DNA of 64,000 nucleotides. Source: Primulina eburnea (Eukaryota > Streptophyta > Magnoliopsida > Lamiales > Gesneriaceae). The notes beneath the pieces were generated by a model. That model had not been told where the DNA came from and searched no databases. It saw only the letters and a program-made list of their open reading frames with translations. Location: NCBI RefSeq assembly GCF_022965805.1, contig NC_133110.1, forward strand, positions 30,872,668 to 30,936,667, read 5' to 3'. The position numbers and the translations under genes are program-made. The number at the start of each line of letters is the position of its first letter. Position 1 is the first letter of the stretch. Positions 1 through 11,211 of the stretch are shown piece by piece.

Positions 1-304
1 ACTGGTCATCGCACATCACTCCTCGGCAGGCTCGCGCATGTGCGCGAATTCCTCGGCGCATGTGCCCCAACTCCTCTGGATGCTGCGCGCATGTGCGCGA
101 CTTACTCGGCGCATGTGCGCCAACCTTCCTGGAGTCCTCGCGCATGTGCGGGCATATCATCGCGCCTGTGCGCCAATACTACTGTCTTGGCACCTTATCA
201 ATTCACACGCGATCTCATTTTGTGTCTCGGTTAACTCTTTCATAATCGTCTCGATTAAAATCTATAATCGTAATTTAACACGACATAAAATCTCGGGCAT
301 TACA
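1..304 (-). mobile_element. LTR end fragment of a chromovirus-like retrotransposon
   Basis: Non-satellite sequence stops at ...GGGCATTACA (304) and the integrase satellite begins at the next base. Read on the minus strand the edge begins TGTAATGCCCGAG, which resembles the LTR start of the Tekay-like family elsewhere in this window (TGTAATAGCCGAGCCCGG), so this is probably the outer end of a minus-strand LTR cut off by the window edge. The first ~175 bp hold GC-rich inverted repeats; the rest is AT-rich. Short open frames here run out into the satellite and look fortuitous. Whether it is a solo LTR or part of a complete element cannot be seen. Confidence 0.65.
33..174. repeat. Six iterated GC-rich inverted repeats in LTR fragment
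   Basis: Six near-copies of GCGCATGTGCGC (stem GCGCA / TGCGC around TG) begin near 33, 55, 85, 108, 139 and 161, spaced about 22-31 bp apart. Some are decayed by single substitutions. They lie in an otherwise AT-rich LTR, so they look like a cis-element cluster or hairpin array. Function is unknown. Confidence 0.7.
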
Positions 305-3300
305 GCACATTTTATAGCTTGTCATAAAACGGATGATGCTTCAGACATTGCGGACTTGTTCTTTAGAGAAGTCGTTAGGTTGCATGGAAAGCCTAGGACT
401 ATTGTTTCTGGTCGCGATGTTAAATTCTTGAGTTACTTTTGGAAGACTTTATGTGCTAAACTTGGCACAAAATTGTTGTTTTCTACTACTTGTCATCCTC
501 AAACGGATGGACAAACTGAAGTTGTCAATATAACTTTGGGAACACCTTTGCGTGCTATTCTTAAAAAGAACTTGGATTGACATTTCTATGGACTTTATTT
601 TGGGGTTGCCTAGGACTAAGAAGGGGAGGGATTCTATTTTTGTTGTTGTGGATAGATTCTCTAAGATGGTACATTTTATAGCTTGTCATAAAACCGATGA
701 TGCTTCAAACATTGCGGACTTGTTCTTTAGAGAAGTCGCTAGGTTGCATGGCATGCCTAAGACTATTGTTTCTGGTCGCGATGTTAAATTCTTGAGTTAC
801 TTTTGGAATACTTTATGGGCTAAACTTGGCACAAAATTGTTGTTTTCTACTACTTGTCATCCTCAAACGGATGGACAAACTGAAGTTGTCAATAAAAATT
901 GGGAACACTTTTGCGTGCAATTCTTAAAAAGAACTTGGATTGACATTTCTATGGACTTTATTTTGGGGTTGCCTAGGACTAAGAAGGGAAGGGATTCTAT
1001 TTTTGTTGTTGTGGATAGATTTTCTAAGATGGCACATTTTATAGCTTGTCATAAAACCCATGATGCTTCAAACATTGCGGATTTGTTCTTTAGAGAAGTC
1101 GTTAGGTTGCATGGCATCCCTAGGACTACTGTTTCTGGTCGCGATGTTAAATTCTTGAGTTACTTTTGGAATACTTTATGGGCTAAACTTGGCACAAAAT
1201 TGTTGTTTTCTACTACTTGTCATCCTCAAACGGATGGACAAACTGAAGTTGTCAATAGAACTTTGGGAACACTTTTGCGTGCTATTCTTAAAAAGAACTT
1301 GGATTGACATTTCTATGGACTTTATTTTGGGGTTGCCTAGGACTAAGAATTGGAGGGATTCTATATTTGTTGTTGTGGATAGATTCTCTAAGATGGCATA
1401 TTTTATAGCTTGTCATAAAACCAATGATGCTTCAAACATTGCGGATTTGTTCTTTAGAGAAGTCGTTAGGTTGCATGGCATGCCTAGGACTATTGTTTTC
1501 TGGTCGCGACGTTAAATTATTGAGTTACTTTTGGAAGACTTTATGTGCTAAACTTGCAACAAAATTGTTGTTTTCTACTACTTGTCATCCTCAAACGGAT
1601 GGACAAACTGAAGTTGGCAATAGAACTTTGGGAACACATTTGCGTGCTATTCTTAAAAAGAACTTTAATTGACATTTCTATGGACTTTATTTTGGGGTTG
1701 CATAGGACTAAGAAGGGGAGGGATTCTATTTTTGTTGTTGTGGATAGATTCTCTAAGATGGCACATTTTATAGCTTGTCATAAAACCCATGATGCTTCAA
1801 ACATTGCGGATTTGTTCTTTAGAGAAGTCGTTAGGTTGCATGGCATCCCTAGGACTATTGTTTCTGGTCGCGATGTTAAATTCTTGAGTTACTTTTGGAA
1901 TACTTTATGGGCTAAACTTGGCACAAAATTGTTGTTTTCTACTACTTGTCATGCTCAAACGGATGGACAAACTGAAGTTGTCAATAGAACTTTGGGAACA
2001 CTTTTGCGTGCTATTCTTAAAAAGAACTTTGATTGACATTTCTATGGACTTTATTTTGGGGTTGCCTAGGACTAAGAAGGGGAGGGATTCTATTTTTGTT
2101 GTTGTGGATAGATTCTCTAAGATGGTACATTTTATAGCTTGTCCTAAAACCCATGATGCTTCAAACATTGCGGATTTGTTCTTTAGAGAAGTCGTTAGGT
2201 TGCATGGCATGCCTAGGACTATTGTTTATGGTCGCGATGTTAAATTCTTGATTTACTTTTGGAATACTTTATGGGCTAAACTTGGCAAAAAATTGTTGTT
2301 TTCTACTATTTGTCATGCTCAAACGGATGGACAAACTAAAGTTGTCAATAGAACTTTGGGAACACTTTTGCGTGCTATTCTTAAAAAGAACCTGGATTGA
2401 CATTTCTATGGACTTTATTTTGGGGTTGCATAGGACTAAGAAGGGGAGGGATTCTATTTTTGTTGTTGTGGATAGATTTTCTAAGATGGCACATTTTATA
2501 GTTTGTCATAAAACCGATGATACTTCAAACATAGCGGATTTGTTATTTAGAGAAGTCGTTAGGTTGCATGGAAAGCCTAGGACTATTGTTTTTGGTCGCG
2601 ATGTTAAATTCTTGAGTTACTTTTGGAATACTTTATGGGCTAAACTTGGCACAAAATCGTTGTTTTCTACTACTTGTCATCCTCAAACGGATGGACAAAC
2701 TGAAGTTGTCAATAGAACTTTGGGAACACTTTTGCGTGCTATTCTTAAAAAGAACTTGCATTGACGTTTCTATAACTTTATTTTGGGGTTGTATAGGACT
2801 AAGAAGGGGAGGGATTCTATTTTTGTTGTTGTGGATAGATTTTCTAAGATGACACATTTTATAGTTTGTCATAAAACCGATGATGCTTCAAACATAGCGG
2901 ATTTGTTATTTAGAGAAGTCGTTAGGTTGCATGGAAAGCCTAGGACTATTGTTTCTGGTCGCGATGTTAAATTCTTGAGTTACTTTTGGAATACTTTATG
3001 GGCTAAACTTGGCACAAAATTATTGTTTTCTACTACTTGTCATCCTCAAACGGATGGACAAACTGAAGTTGTCAATAGAACTTTGGGAACACTTTTGCGT
3101 GCTATTCTTAAAAAGAACTTGGATTGACATTTCTATGGACTTTATTTTGGGGTTGCCTAGGACTAAGAAGTGGAGGGATTCTATTTTTGTTGTTGTGGAT
3201 AGATTCTCTAAGATGGTACATTTTATAGCTTGTCATAAAACCCATGATGCTTCAAACATTGCGGATTTGTTCTTTAGAGAAGTCGTTAGGTTGCATGGCA

Positions 3301-3705
3301 TGCCTAGGACTATTGTTTATGGTCGCGATGTTAAATTCTTGATTTACTTTTGGAAACTTAATGGGCTAAACTTGGCACAAAATTGTTGTTTTCTACTACT
3401 TGTCATGCTCAAACGGATGGACAAACTGAAGTTGTCAATAGAACTTTGGGAACACTTTTGCGTGCTATTCTTAAAAAGAACTTGGATTGACATTTCTATG
3501 GACTTTATTTTGGGGTTGCCTAGGACTAAGAATGGGAGGGATTCTATTTTTGTTGTTGTGTATAGATTCTCTAAGATGGCACATTTTATAGCTTGTCATA
3601 AAACCCATGATGCTTCAAACATTGCGGATTTGTTCTTTAGAGAAGTCGTTAGGTTGCATGGCATGCCTAGGACTATTGTTTTCTGGTCGCGACGTTAAAT
3701 TATTG
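305..3705 (+). repeat. Integrase-derived satellite, block I (~9 monomers)
   Basis: Head-to-tail monomers of about 364 bp. Each encodes the integrase core from WIDISMDF through the DGQTEVVN motif to ILKKNLD, then a TGA created at the monomer junction. Because 364 is one more than a multiple of three, successive monomers lie in successive frames; one 363 bp monomer (near 895) lets two units read through in frame. The catalytic SDRD motif reads SGRD, YGRD or a frameshifted equivalent. The block is cut on the left by an LTR and on the right joins a truncated CRM integrase at TTGA (3703-3706). Its monomer order matches the start of block II about 18 kb away. These are satellite units, not genes. 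Confidence 0.95.
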
Positions 3706-5080
3706 AACGTATTTGTGAGAAGTGCATAACTTGTAGACAAGCTAAGTCTAGGACACTACCACACGGATTATATACACCACTTCCCGTCCCTAGTGAACCT
3801 TGGGTGGATATCTCTATGGACTTTGTTTTGGGGTTACCTAGGACAAAGAAGGGGAGAGACTCTATATTTGTTGTTGTGGATAGGTTTTCGAAAATGGCAC
3901 ACTTTATTGCTTGTCACAAGACTGATGATGCATCTAACATTGCGGACCTATTCTTTAGAGAAGTCGTTAGGCTGCATGGCATGCCTAGGACCATTGTGTC
4001 GGACCGTGATGTTAAATTCCTAAGTTACTTTTGGAAAACACTGTGGGCTAAACTTGGCACTAAATTACTGTTTTCTACGACCTGTCATCCTCAAACTGAT
4101 GGTCAAACTGAGGTAGTTAATAGGACGTTAGTACTTTATTACGTGCTATTCTCAAGAAGAACTTAAAGAATTGGGAAAATTGCTTGCCATTTGTTGAATT
4201 TGCTTATAATCGTTGTGTGCACTCTACTACTAGCTATTCACCATTTGAGATTGTATATGGTTTCAATCCTTTGACTCCGTTGGATTTGATGTCTTTACCT
4301 GTGAGTGAAAGGTTAAACTTAGACGGCAAAAAGAAGGCTGAATTCGTTAGGAGTTTGCATGAGAAGGTAAAAGCCAATATTGAGAAGCGAAATGAGCAAT
4401 ATGCTAAGCAAGCCAACAAATGGAAAAAGAAGGTGGTATTCGAGAAGGGCGATTGGGTGTGGCTACACTTGAGGAAGGAGAGGTTTCCGGAGAAGCGACG
4501 CTCAAAGCTACTACCTAGGGGCGATGGACCATTCCAAGTTCTAGAGAGGATCAATGACAATGCCTACAAACTCGACTTGCCAGGTGAGTATAATGTTAGC
4601 TCTACTTTTAATGTTAGTGACTTGTCGTTGTTTGATGTAGGTGACGAGCAAGATTTGAGGACAAATCCTTCTCAAGAAGGGGAGGATGATGCGAACGTGG
4701 ACGTCCCAAGGAAAGCATGGGATCCTTTGCAGTTGCCGGAGGGACCAATCACGAGGGGTCGACTAAAGAGATTCAAGGAGGCGCTACAAGGAGTCATGAG
4801 CAAGCCGGAAGAGGTCGTGATGCATGGGAGTACGTTTGGAGGCCAACGGAAAGTCATTCGAGCATTGAGGTTGCTGACCGAGTCTGGACGGACCTGTACA
4901 CGGACCTACACACGGGGTCCGTGTCCTTTACAAGCTGGGATGAGTTTTTACAGTGGCTCCACGGACCTGGAGACGGACCCAGGCACGGGGTCCGTGCCCT
5001 TTGTTATTGGCGAAGACAGTGCCTACACGGACCCGCACACGGAGGCGAGCACGGGGTCCGTGTCCCTTGTTTCCGACTGA
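3703..5080 (+). pseudogene. CRM integrase C-terminal polyprotein remnant, frameshifted
   Basis: The remnant encodes the end of the HHCC zinc finger, then the core (MDF Asp, VSDRD Asp, QTE Glu), in one frame up to about 4130. There a single base is missing compared with the same site in the next copy (about 10260), so the reading stops at 4166; the C-terminal half continues in another frame (4184-5080) with the GDGPF module and the GPITRGR tail. Unlike the neighbouring copy and the satellite, the middle catalytic Asp is present. It lacks gag, protease, RT and RNase H and cannot be functional. The last ~394 nt lie inside the LTR. Confidence 0.9.
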
Positions 5081-5603
5081 AGAGTTTTACAGTATGTACA
5101 CGGACCCTGACACGGAGGTCTACACGGGGTCCGTGTCCTATGTTTTCTGCGCGGATTTGTTTCCTTTTCTAGAGTTTTATTATTTTGGGAGACTAGATTT
5201 CTTGATATCTTTTGATACATAGACTATGTTGGACGAATTTTTACACACAATACAGATATTATTTTGAGTTTATCAAACTTGTGAGAATTTTCTCTCAACT
5301 TTTCAAAGCTTTTAGCTTTGTCAAATCAAATCAAACTTATCAAAGTTTTTAACTTTGTGGCGTTTGTCGGTCGTTGCTTGTGCGGATTGTCGTAGGCGAA
5401 GTTCTTCGAAGGTTCGTATAGTTTTCGATTGTTTATCCTCGTGTTTATTTGTTGCTAAACTCTTGCTAGTTTAGAGGTGAATATCACACAATACTTGAAT
5501 CAAAAGATCGGGAAAACACACGGATCTTAACATCGTAATTGAATAGAGGGTGCGATTTATTTTTAATCGTGTTTGCTATTTATTCGTGTCAAGATTCACA
5601 TCA
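4687..5603 (+). repeat. CRM LTR 1 (917 bp)
   Basis: The LTR begins TGATGCG directly after a polypurine tract (4674-4686) and ends CACATCA, giving TGATG/CATCA inverted termini. It is followed after two bases by a tRNA-Met-type primer-binding site. It is shared: 3' LTR of the truncated copy and 5' LTR of copy 1. The first ~394 nt encode the polyprotein C-terminus when read from the upstream internal region, as known for group A CRM elements. Confidence 0.9.
4886..5150. repeat. Four CACGGACC/GGTCCGTG inverted-repeat modules in the CRM LTR
   Basis: Four modules of roughly 65-75 bp each pair CACGGACC-like and GGTCCGTG arms, with GGTCCGTG near 4916, 4989, 5055 and 5130. The arms are exact reverse complements, so each module could fold as a hairpin. 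The first three are also in the open reading frame and yield a repetitive peptide with a TGSV theme. The same cluster occurs in LTR 2 (about 11017-11281) and LTR 3 (about 17165-17429). A regulatory role is inference. Confidence 0.75.
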
Positions 5604-5605
5604 TT

Positions 5606-5617
5606 TGGTATCAGATC
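5606..5617 (+). other. Primer-binding site, CRM copy 1
   Basis: TGGTATCAGATC begins 2 bp after the LTR end and matches the initiator tRNA-Met 3' end except near its last bases (copy 2 has TGGTATCAGAGC). It would prime minus-strand DNA synthesis. Confidence 0.85.
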
Positions 5618-6227
5618 TTTAGGTTTATTGAATTCAAGTAAATTATCTTGTTCTTAAATTGCAGATCTGTATTATCTATTCGTTTATTTTCAGATCTGTT
5701 TTGTTATATCGTTCTTCGTAATTTTTTCGTGAATCTGTGATTCTCGAAATTTGTTGGTGACTTTTTTTTTGGGATTTTCGAGTAGTACTCAAGCCAAAAA
5801 AAAAAAAAAAAAGAGTACAAAAATTCTGAAAATTCACCATTATTTCATTTTGATATCTTGTTCTATTTTCTTTAGAGAGTCATATTTAATTGTCTCTCAC
5901 AGTCAAAAAAAAAAAAAATTCATATTCGAATTTCTTGTCTACACAGTCCAAGTGAGTCGGTCGCATTTGTTCACAATTTTGAACCTTGATTGTTTGATAT
6001 CCCAAATACAAAGCTTGAGCACACTTTTGAGAGTACTATCAAATTCGAGTGGAAACATTTGAGTGTGAGTGTTATTTCTTTGGAGTGACTAGTGAGTATT
6101 TGTTGTGAGCAAAAAAAATAAGAGAGGAGAGACGAGTGAATTTCTTTGGAGTGACCGGTGAGCTTTTGGGTGAGGAGTTATTTGTTTTCTACTAACATTT
6201 TCTTGCAGGTACAATTCTAAGAATTAG
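5618..6227 (+). other. CRM copy 1 untranslated leader
   Basis: AT-rich leader between the primer-binding site and the gag ATG at 6228. It contains two long A runs near 5796-5812 and 5904-5917. Just before the ATG is a CTAAC followed by a pyrimidine-rich stretch and TTGCAG (about 6193-6209), which resembles a plant branch point and 3' splice site; splicing of the leader is possible but untested. The only open frame is low-complexity and not credible. Confidence 0.7.
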
Positions 6228-7991
6228 ATGGAGAAGGAGGTAGGAGATAATTCAAACCCGGGGTCATCTAAGTTCCCACTGGAGGCGTTGTTTGGGGATT
6301 TTAGTAGGATGATGACGACCCAAATGGAGTCGTTGCATGAGAGGTTGGGTAAACTTGAGGTTAGTGTTAGTGGGGGTAAACCTAAGCCTAGGGATTTGGG
6401 TAGAGATGACGAGGAGTATGATCTAGGAGGAGGCGATGAGAGTCAAAATGAGAATTGGGGTAGGAATGGAAGAGATAGAGGATTTGGTAGAGGAAGAAGG
6501 GAGGCCATGCGGGGTAGGTATGAGGAGACTAGGGAAGATGGTCACATGGGTAGTATTAAGATGAAAATCCCGTCATTCCATGGGAAATCTGACCCGCAGG
6601 CGTACCTAGAATGGGAAAAGAGGGTAGAGTTCGTATTTGAATGTCACCACTACTCCGAACAAAAGAAGGTGAGGTTGGCGGTGGTTGAGTTCTTAGACTA
6701 TGCTCTCATTTGGTGGGATCAATTAGTGACCACTAAAAGAAAGTATAATGAGAGACCCATTGAATCTTGGGATGAAATGAAGAGTGTAATGAGGAAGAGG
6801 TTTGTACCTAACCACTATTATAGAGAGATGTTTAAGAGGTTACAAACTTTGAGGCAAGGATTGAAGAGTGTTGAGGACTACTATAAGGAGATGGAAGTAC
6901 TCATGATTAGGGCAAATACTGAGGAGGTTAATGAAGCAACTATGGCTCGTTTTCTTTGTGGTTTGAACAGGGAGATCCAAGATCAAGTGGAGCTTCGGCA
7001 CTACTTAGAGCTAGACGAGATGGTGCAAATGGCCATTAAAGTGGAGCAACAACTCAAGAGGCGAGGAGTTGGCCGCACCAATCAAACCGGAGGTGCATCT
7101 TCTTCTTGGCGCCCAAATGCGGCCAAGCGAGATGATAGCAAAGTGGTGACCAAGCCTAAGTTTGAACCAAAACAAGAGGCACCTAGGCATGGAGTACAAG
7201 GTAAATATGAAATTCCTACTACTCGTTCTAGAGATACAAAATGTTTTAGATGTCAAGGGTTGGGCCATATTGCTAGTGAGTGTCCTAATAAGAGAGTCAT
7301 GTTTTTGAATGATTATGGTGAATATGAGTCTCAAAGTGAGGGGGATGGCGAGGGTAGTGATGATGATATGCCGGAGTTGGAGGATCCCGATGAGGGATAT
7401 GGGGCGGTTGTAGGAGAAGCTCTAGTGACTAGGCGAATCATGAGTGCCCAAGTCAAAGATGAGGAGATTAACCAAAGGGAGAACTTGTTTCACACTAGAT
7501 GTTTTGTGAGTGGTAAGGTGTGCAATGTCATCATAGATGGGGGAAGTTGCACCAATGTGGCTAGCATTGAGATGGTTGAGAAATTGGGATTGCCTACAAT
7601 AAAACATCCTCAACCATATAAGCTTCAATGGTTGAACGATTGTGCGGAGGTGAGAGTGAATAGGCAAGTTCTAGTGTCCTTTTCAATTGGGAAGTATGTG
7701 GATGAGGTTTTGTGTGACATGGTAGCTATGCATGCTTGTCATATATTGTTGGGTAGGCCATGGCAATTTGATAGGCGAGTGACTCACGATGGGTTCAAAA
7801 ATAAGTACTCGTTTGTCTTGAAAAAAGAAACTGTTGTCTTACTTCCATTGTCCCCAAAGCAAGTATTGGAGGACCACTTGAAAAAAAAGAAGAGAGATGA
7901 GGCCGAAAAAAAGAGTGAATTAAAAAGTGAGATGGCCTCTGAAAATAAAATTGAAGTGGCTGAAAAAAGAGAGTTGAAAAGAGTGAGATAG
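6228..7991 (+). pseudogene. CRM gag-protease ORF, copy 1, frameshifted at its end
   Basis: The 587-residue frame starts with the same [10 protein letters not shown] as copy 2. It holds a gag capsid region (about residues 100-290), a CCHC zinc knuckle ([14 protein letters not shown], about residue 338) and an aspartic protease region with DGGS (about residue 437). Near 7960 an A run is one base shorter than in copy 2, shifting the frame and giving a stop at 7991 before RT. Gag would form particles and the protease would process the polyprotein; here pol is uncoupled. Confidence 0.88.
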
Positions 7992-8068
7992 CCACACAAA
8001 CAAAAAAAGAGAGGAAAGAAATTGAGGGGAAAGAAAAGGAGAGGAAAGAGGCCAAAAAGAATTCTTAT

Positions 8069-8485
8069 ATGGCCCAAAAGGGTGAGATAAAACACTTGTT
8101 GCACACACATGAACCACTTGTGTTAATTATTTACAAGGAGATCCTCCTTAACACAAGTGATATAGCCGGATCCCTTCCGAGCATTGTTGTTTCACTATTG
8201 CAGGAATTTGACGATGTATTTCCGGAAGAGCTACCTCAAGGCTTACCACCATTGAGAGGAATTGAGCACCAAATTGATTTGGTGCCAGGGAGTGCCTTGC
8301 CGAACCGCCCAGCTTATAGGAGCAATCCGGAGGAGACTAAGGAGCTACAAAGGCAGGTAAGTGAGTTATTAGATAAAGGTTATGTGCGTGAGTCCATGTC
8401 ACCTTGTGCGGTGCCTGTTTTGCTAGTCCCTAAGAAAGATGGCTCATGGCGTATGTGTGTCGACTGTAGGCAATCAATAACATAA
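8069..8485 (+). pseudogene. CRM reverse transcriptase N-terminal part, copy 1
   Basis: A 138-residue open segment in a different frame from gag. It holds the protease-RT linker and the first RT motifs, including [21 protein letters not shown] base missing near 8470 relative to copy 2 (TAGGCAATC versus TAGAGCAATC) shifts the frame again and ends it at 8485. It is part of one broken polyprotein and not an independent gene. Confidence 0.88.
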
Positions 8486-8523
8486 CCATTAAGTATAGGC
8501 ATCCCATACCTAGACTAGAAGAT

Positions 8524-9534
8524 ATGTTAGATGAATTGCATGGGTCTTGCATTTTTAGTAAGATTGATTTGAGGAGTGGGTATCACCAAATTAGGATGAG
8601 AGAAGGTGATGAGTGGAAAACTGCTTTCAAAACTAAATATGGGTTGTATGAGTGGATGGTTATGCCTTTTGGTTTAACTAATGCACCTAGCACCTTTATG
8701 AGGTTAATGAATCATGTCTTGCGTGCACATATAGGTAAATTTGTTGTGGTTTACTTTGATGATATCCTAGTGTATAGCAAGAATCTTGAAGAGCATGTTA
8801 AACACTTGAAACTTGTGCTAATCACATTAAGGGCTGAAAATTTGTATGCTAACTTAAAGAAGTGTGATTTTTGTACAAACAAACTTGTGTTTCTTGGTTT
8901 CGTTGTGAGTTCACAAGGGATACAAATGGATGAAGACAAGGTAAGTGCTATTCGAGATTGGCCATCGCCTACTACTGTTGGTCAAGTCCGAAGCTTTCAT
9001 GGTCTTGCAAGCTTCTATAGGAGGTTTGTAAAGGATTTTAGCACATTGGCGGCACCGATGACGGCGGTCATCAAGAAGAACGTTCCATTCTGTTGGGGCG
9101 AGGAGCAAGAGAAGTCCTTTAATATTATCAAGCAAAAATTAATTAATGCTCCTTTACTTGTGTTACCTGATTTTGCTAATACTTTTGAAATTGAATGTGA
9201 TGCTTCAGGTGTAGGTATTGGTGGCGTGTTGATGCAAAGAGGAAGGCCGGTGGCGTACTTTAGTGAGAAGCTCAATGGGGCAGCGCTGAACTATCCCACG
9301 TATGACAAGGAGTTCTATGCACTTGTGATGACTCTTGAGACGTGGCAGCACTACTTGAGGCCTAAAGAGTTTGTGATTCATACGGATCATGAGTCTCTAA
9401 AGCACCTCAAGAGGCAACAAAAGCTGAACAAACGGCATGCTAAGTGGGTGGCCTTCATAGAGACATTCCCCTACATGATCAAGTATAAGCAAGGTAAGGA
9501 AAATGTAGTGGCCGACGCACTATCACGGAGGTAA
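8524..9534 (+). pseudogene. CRM reverse transcriptase / RNase H segment, copy 1
   Basis: A 336-residue segment in the third frame. It contains the RT palm with [20 protein letters not shown] and the YFDD active site (about 8752), then RNase H with ECDASGVG and TDHESL, ending VVADALSRR. The TAA at 9532-9534 is followed in the same frame by integrase (9550 on), so it interrupts the polyprotein. The same stop is in copy 2. Confidence 0.9.
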
Positions 9535-9549
9535 GTACTTTTCTCTACT

Positions 9550-11211
9550 TTGGAATCTAAAATATTGGGGTTTGAACTTGTTAAAGAGTTGTATGTGCTC
9601 GATGATGATTTTAAGGAAGTGTTTGAAACTTGTATGCATGGTCCACATGATAAGTTCTACTTGCATAAAGGTTTCTTGTTTAGAGAGGATATTTTGTGCA
9701 TTCCCAAGTCATCAATTCGTGAATTACTTGTTAGGGAGGCACATGGGGGTGGCCTAATGGGGCACTTTGGGGTGGCTAAGACTTTAAGTGCATTGCATGA
9801 ACATTTTTATTGGCCACACATGAAGCGTGATGTTGAACGTATTTGTGAGAAGTGCATAACTTGTAGACAAGCTAAGTCTAGGACACTACCACACGGATTA
9901 TATACACCACTTCCCGTCCCTAGTGAACCTTGGGTGGATATCTCTATGGACTTTGTTTTGGGGTTACCTAGGACAAAGAAGGGGAGAGACTCTATATTTG
10001 TTGTTGTGGATAGGTTTTCGAAAATGGCACACTTTATTGCTTGTCACAAGACTGATGATGCATCTAACATTGCAGACCTATTCTTTAGAGAAGTCGTTAG
10101 GCTGCATGGCATGCCTAGGACCATTGTGTCGGGCCGTGATGTTAAATTCCTAAGTTACTTTTGGAAAACACTGTGGGCTAAACTTTGCACTAAATTACTG
10201 TTTTCTACGACCTGTCATCCTCAAACTGATGGTCAAACTGAGGTAGTTAATAGGACGTTAGGAACTTTATTACGTGCTATTCTCAAGAAGAACTTAAAGA
10301 ATTGGGAAAATTGCTTGCCATTTGTTGAATTTGCTTATAATCGTTGTGTGCACTCTACTACTAGCTATTCACCATTTGAGATTGTATATGGTTTCAATCC
10401 TTTGACTCCGTTGGATTTGATGTCTTTACCTGTGAGTGAAAGGTTAAACTTAGACGGCAAAAAGAAGGCTGAATTCATTAGGAGTTTGCATGAGAAGGTA
10501 AAAGCCAATATTGAGAAGCGAAATGAGCAATATGCTAAGCAAGCCAACAAAGGGAAAAAGAAGGTGGTATTCGAGAAGGGCGATTGGGTGTGGCTACACT
10601 TGAGGAAGGAGAGGTTTCCGGAGAAGCGACACTCAAAGCTACTACCTAGGGGCGATGGACCATTCCAAATTCTAGAGAGGATCAATGACAATGCCTACAA
10701 ACTCGACTTGCCATGTGAGTATAATGTTAGCTCTACTTTTAATGTTAGTGACTTGTCGTTGTTTGATGTAGGTGACGAGCAAGATTTGAGGACAAATCCT
10801 TCTCAAGAAGGGGAGGATGATGCGAACGTGGACGTCCCAAGGAAAGCATGGGATCCTTTGCAGTTGCCGGAGGGACCAATCACGAGGGGTCGACTAAAGA
10901 GATTCAAGGAGGCGCTACAAGGAGTCATGAGCAAGCCGGAAGAGGTCGTGATGCATGGGAGTACGTTTGGAGGCCAAAGGAAAGTCATTCAAGCATTGAG
11001 GTTGCTGACCGAGTCTGGACGGACCTGTACACGGACCTACACACGGGGTCCGTGTCCTTTACAAGCTGGGATGAGTTTTTACAGTGGCTCCACGGACCTG
11101 GAGACGGACCCAGGCACGGGGTCCGTGCCCTTTGTTATTGGCGAAGACAGTGCCTACACGGACCCGCACACGGAGGCGAGCACGGGGTCCGTGTCCCTTG
11201 TTTCCGACTGA
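9550..11211 (+). pseudogene. CRM integrase, copy 1, uninterrupted but catalytic Asp replaced
   Basis: A 553-residue frame with the full integrase. The HHCC zinc finger is H65, H72, C102, C105. The core has D134 and E231, but the middle Asp is Gly195 (codon GGC at 10132-10134, GAC in copy 2); the 35-residue gap to Glu fits D,D35E. A GDGPF module follows, then the CRM-type tail, which from 10818 lies inside the 3' LTR. A DDE enzyme without the middle Asp should not cut or join DNA. The displayed start is only the first Met after the TAA at 9534, since integrase normally continues from RNase H. Confidence 0.9.

Larger units (their letters stand above)
3703..5603 (+). mobile_element. CRM-like Ty3/gypsy element, truncated third copy (integrase plus LTR)
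   Basis: This is the 3' part of a CRM-type element. It enters at the integrase zinc finger (matching the intact copies from about 9835), runs through core and C-terminal module, and ends in an LTR (4687-5603) that also serves as the 5' LTR of the next copy. The left edge is a join to satellite with 4 bp shared sequence (TTGA), so everything upstream of the integrase is missing. No target duplication can be tested because the original 5' end is absent. Confidence 0.9.

Noticed and set aside
38..580. A 180-residue frame joining the left LTR fragment to the satellite
   Set aside because: Its N-terminal half is a translation of GC-rich LTR repeats and it crosses an insertion junction; no protein family is visible in that half.
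1189..1515. Many ~108-160 residue open frames beginning [10 protein letters not shown]... repeated through the satellite
   Set aside because: They start at a TTG inside the integrase-core sequence, in a frame other than the integrase frame, and recur only because the satellite repeats every 364 bp. They are shadows and not genes.
305..3705. A CRISPR-like or bacterial repeat array
   Set aside because: Repeats are contiguous ~364 bp units with no spacers, and the setting is plant retrotransposons.
5751..6062. A 103-residue ORF in the CRM leader
   Set aside because: It is largely a translation of A runs in the leader and is not kept open in copy 2.
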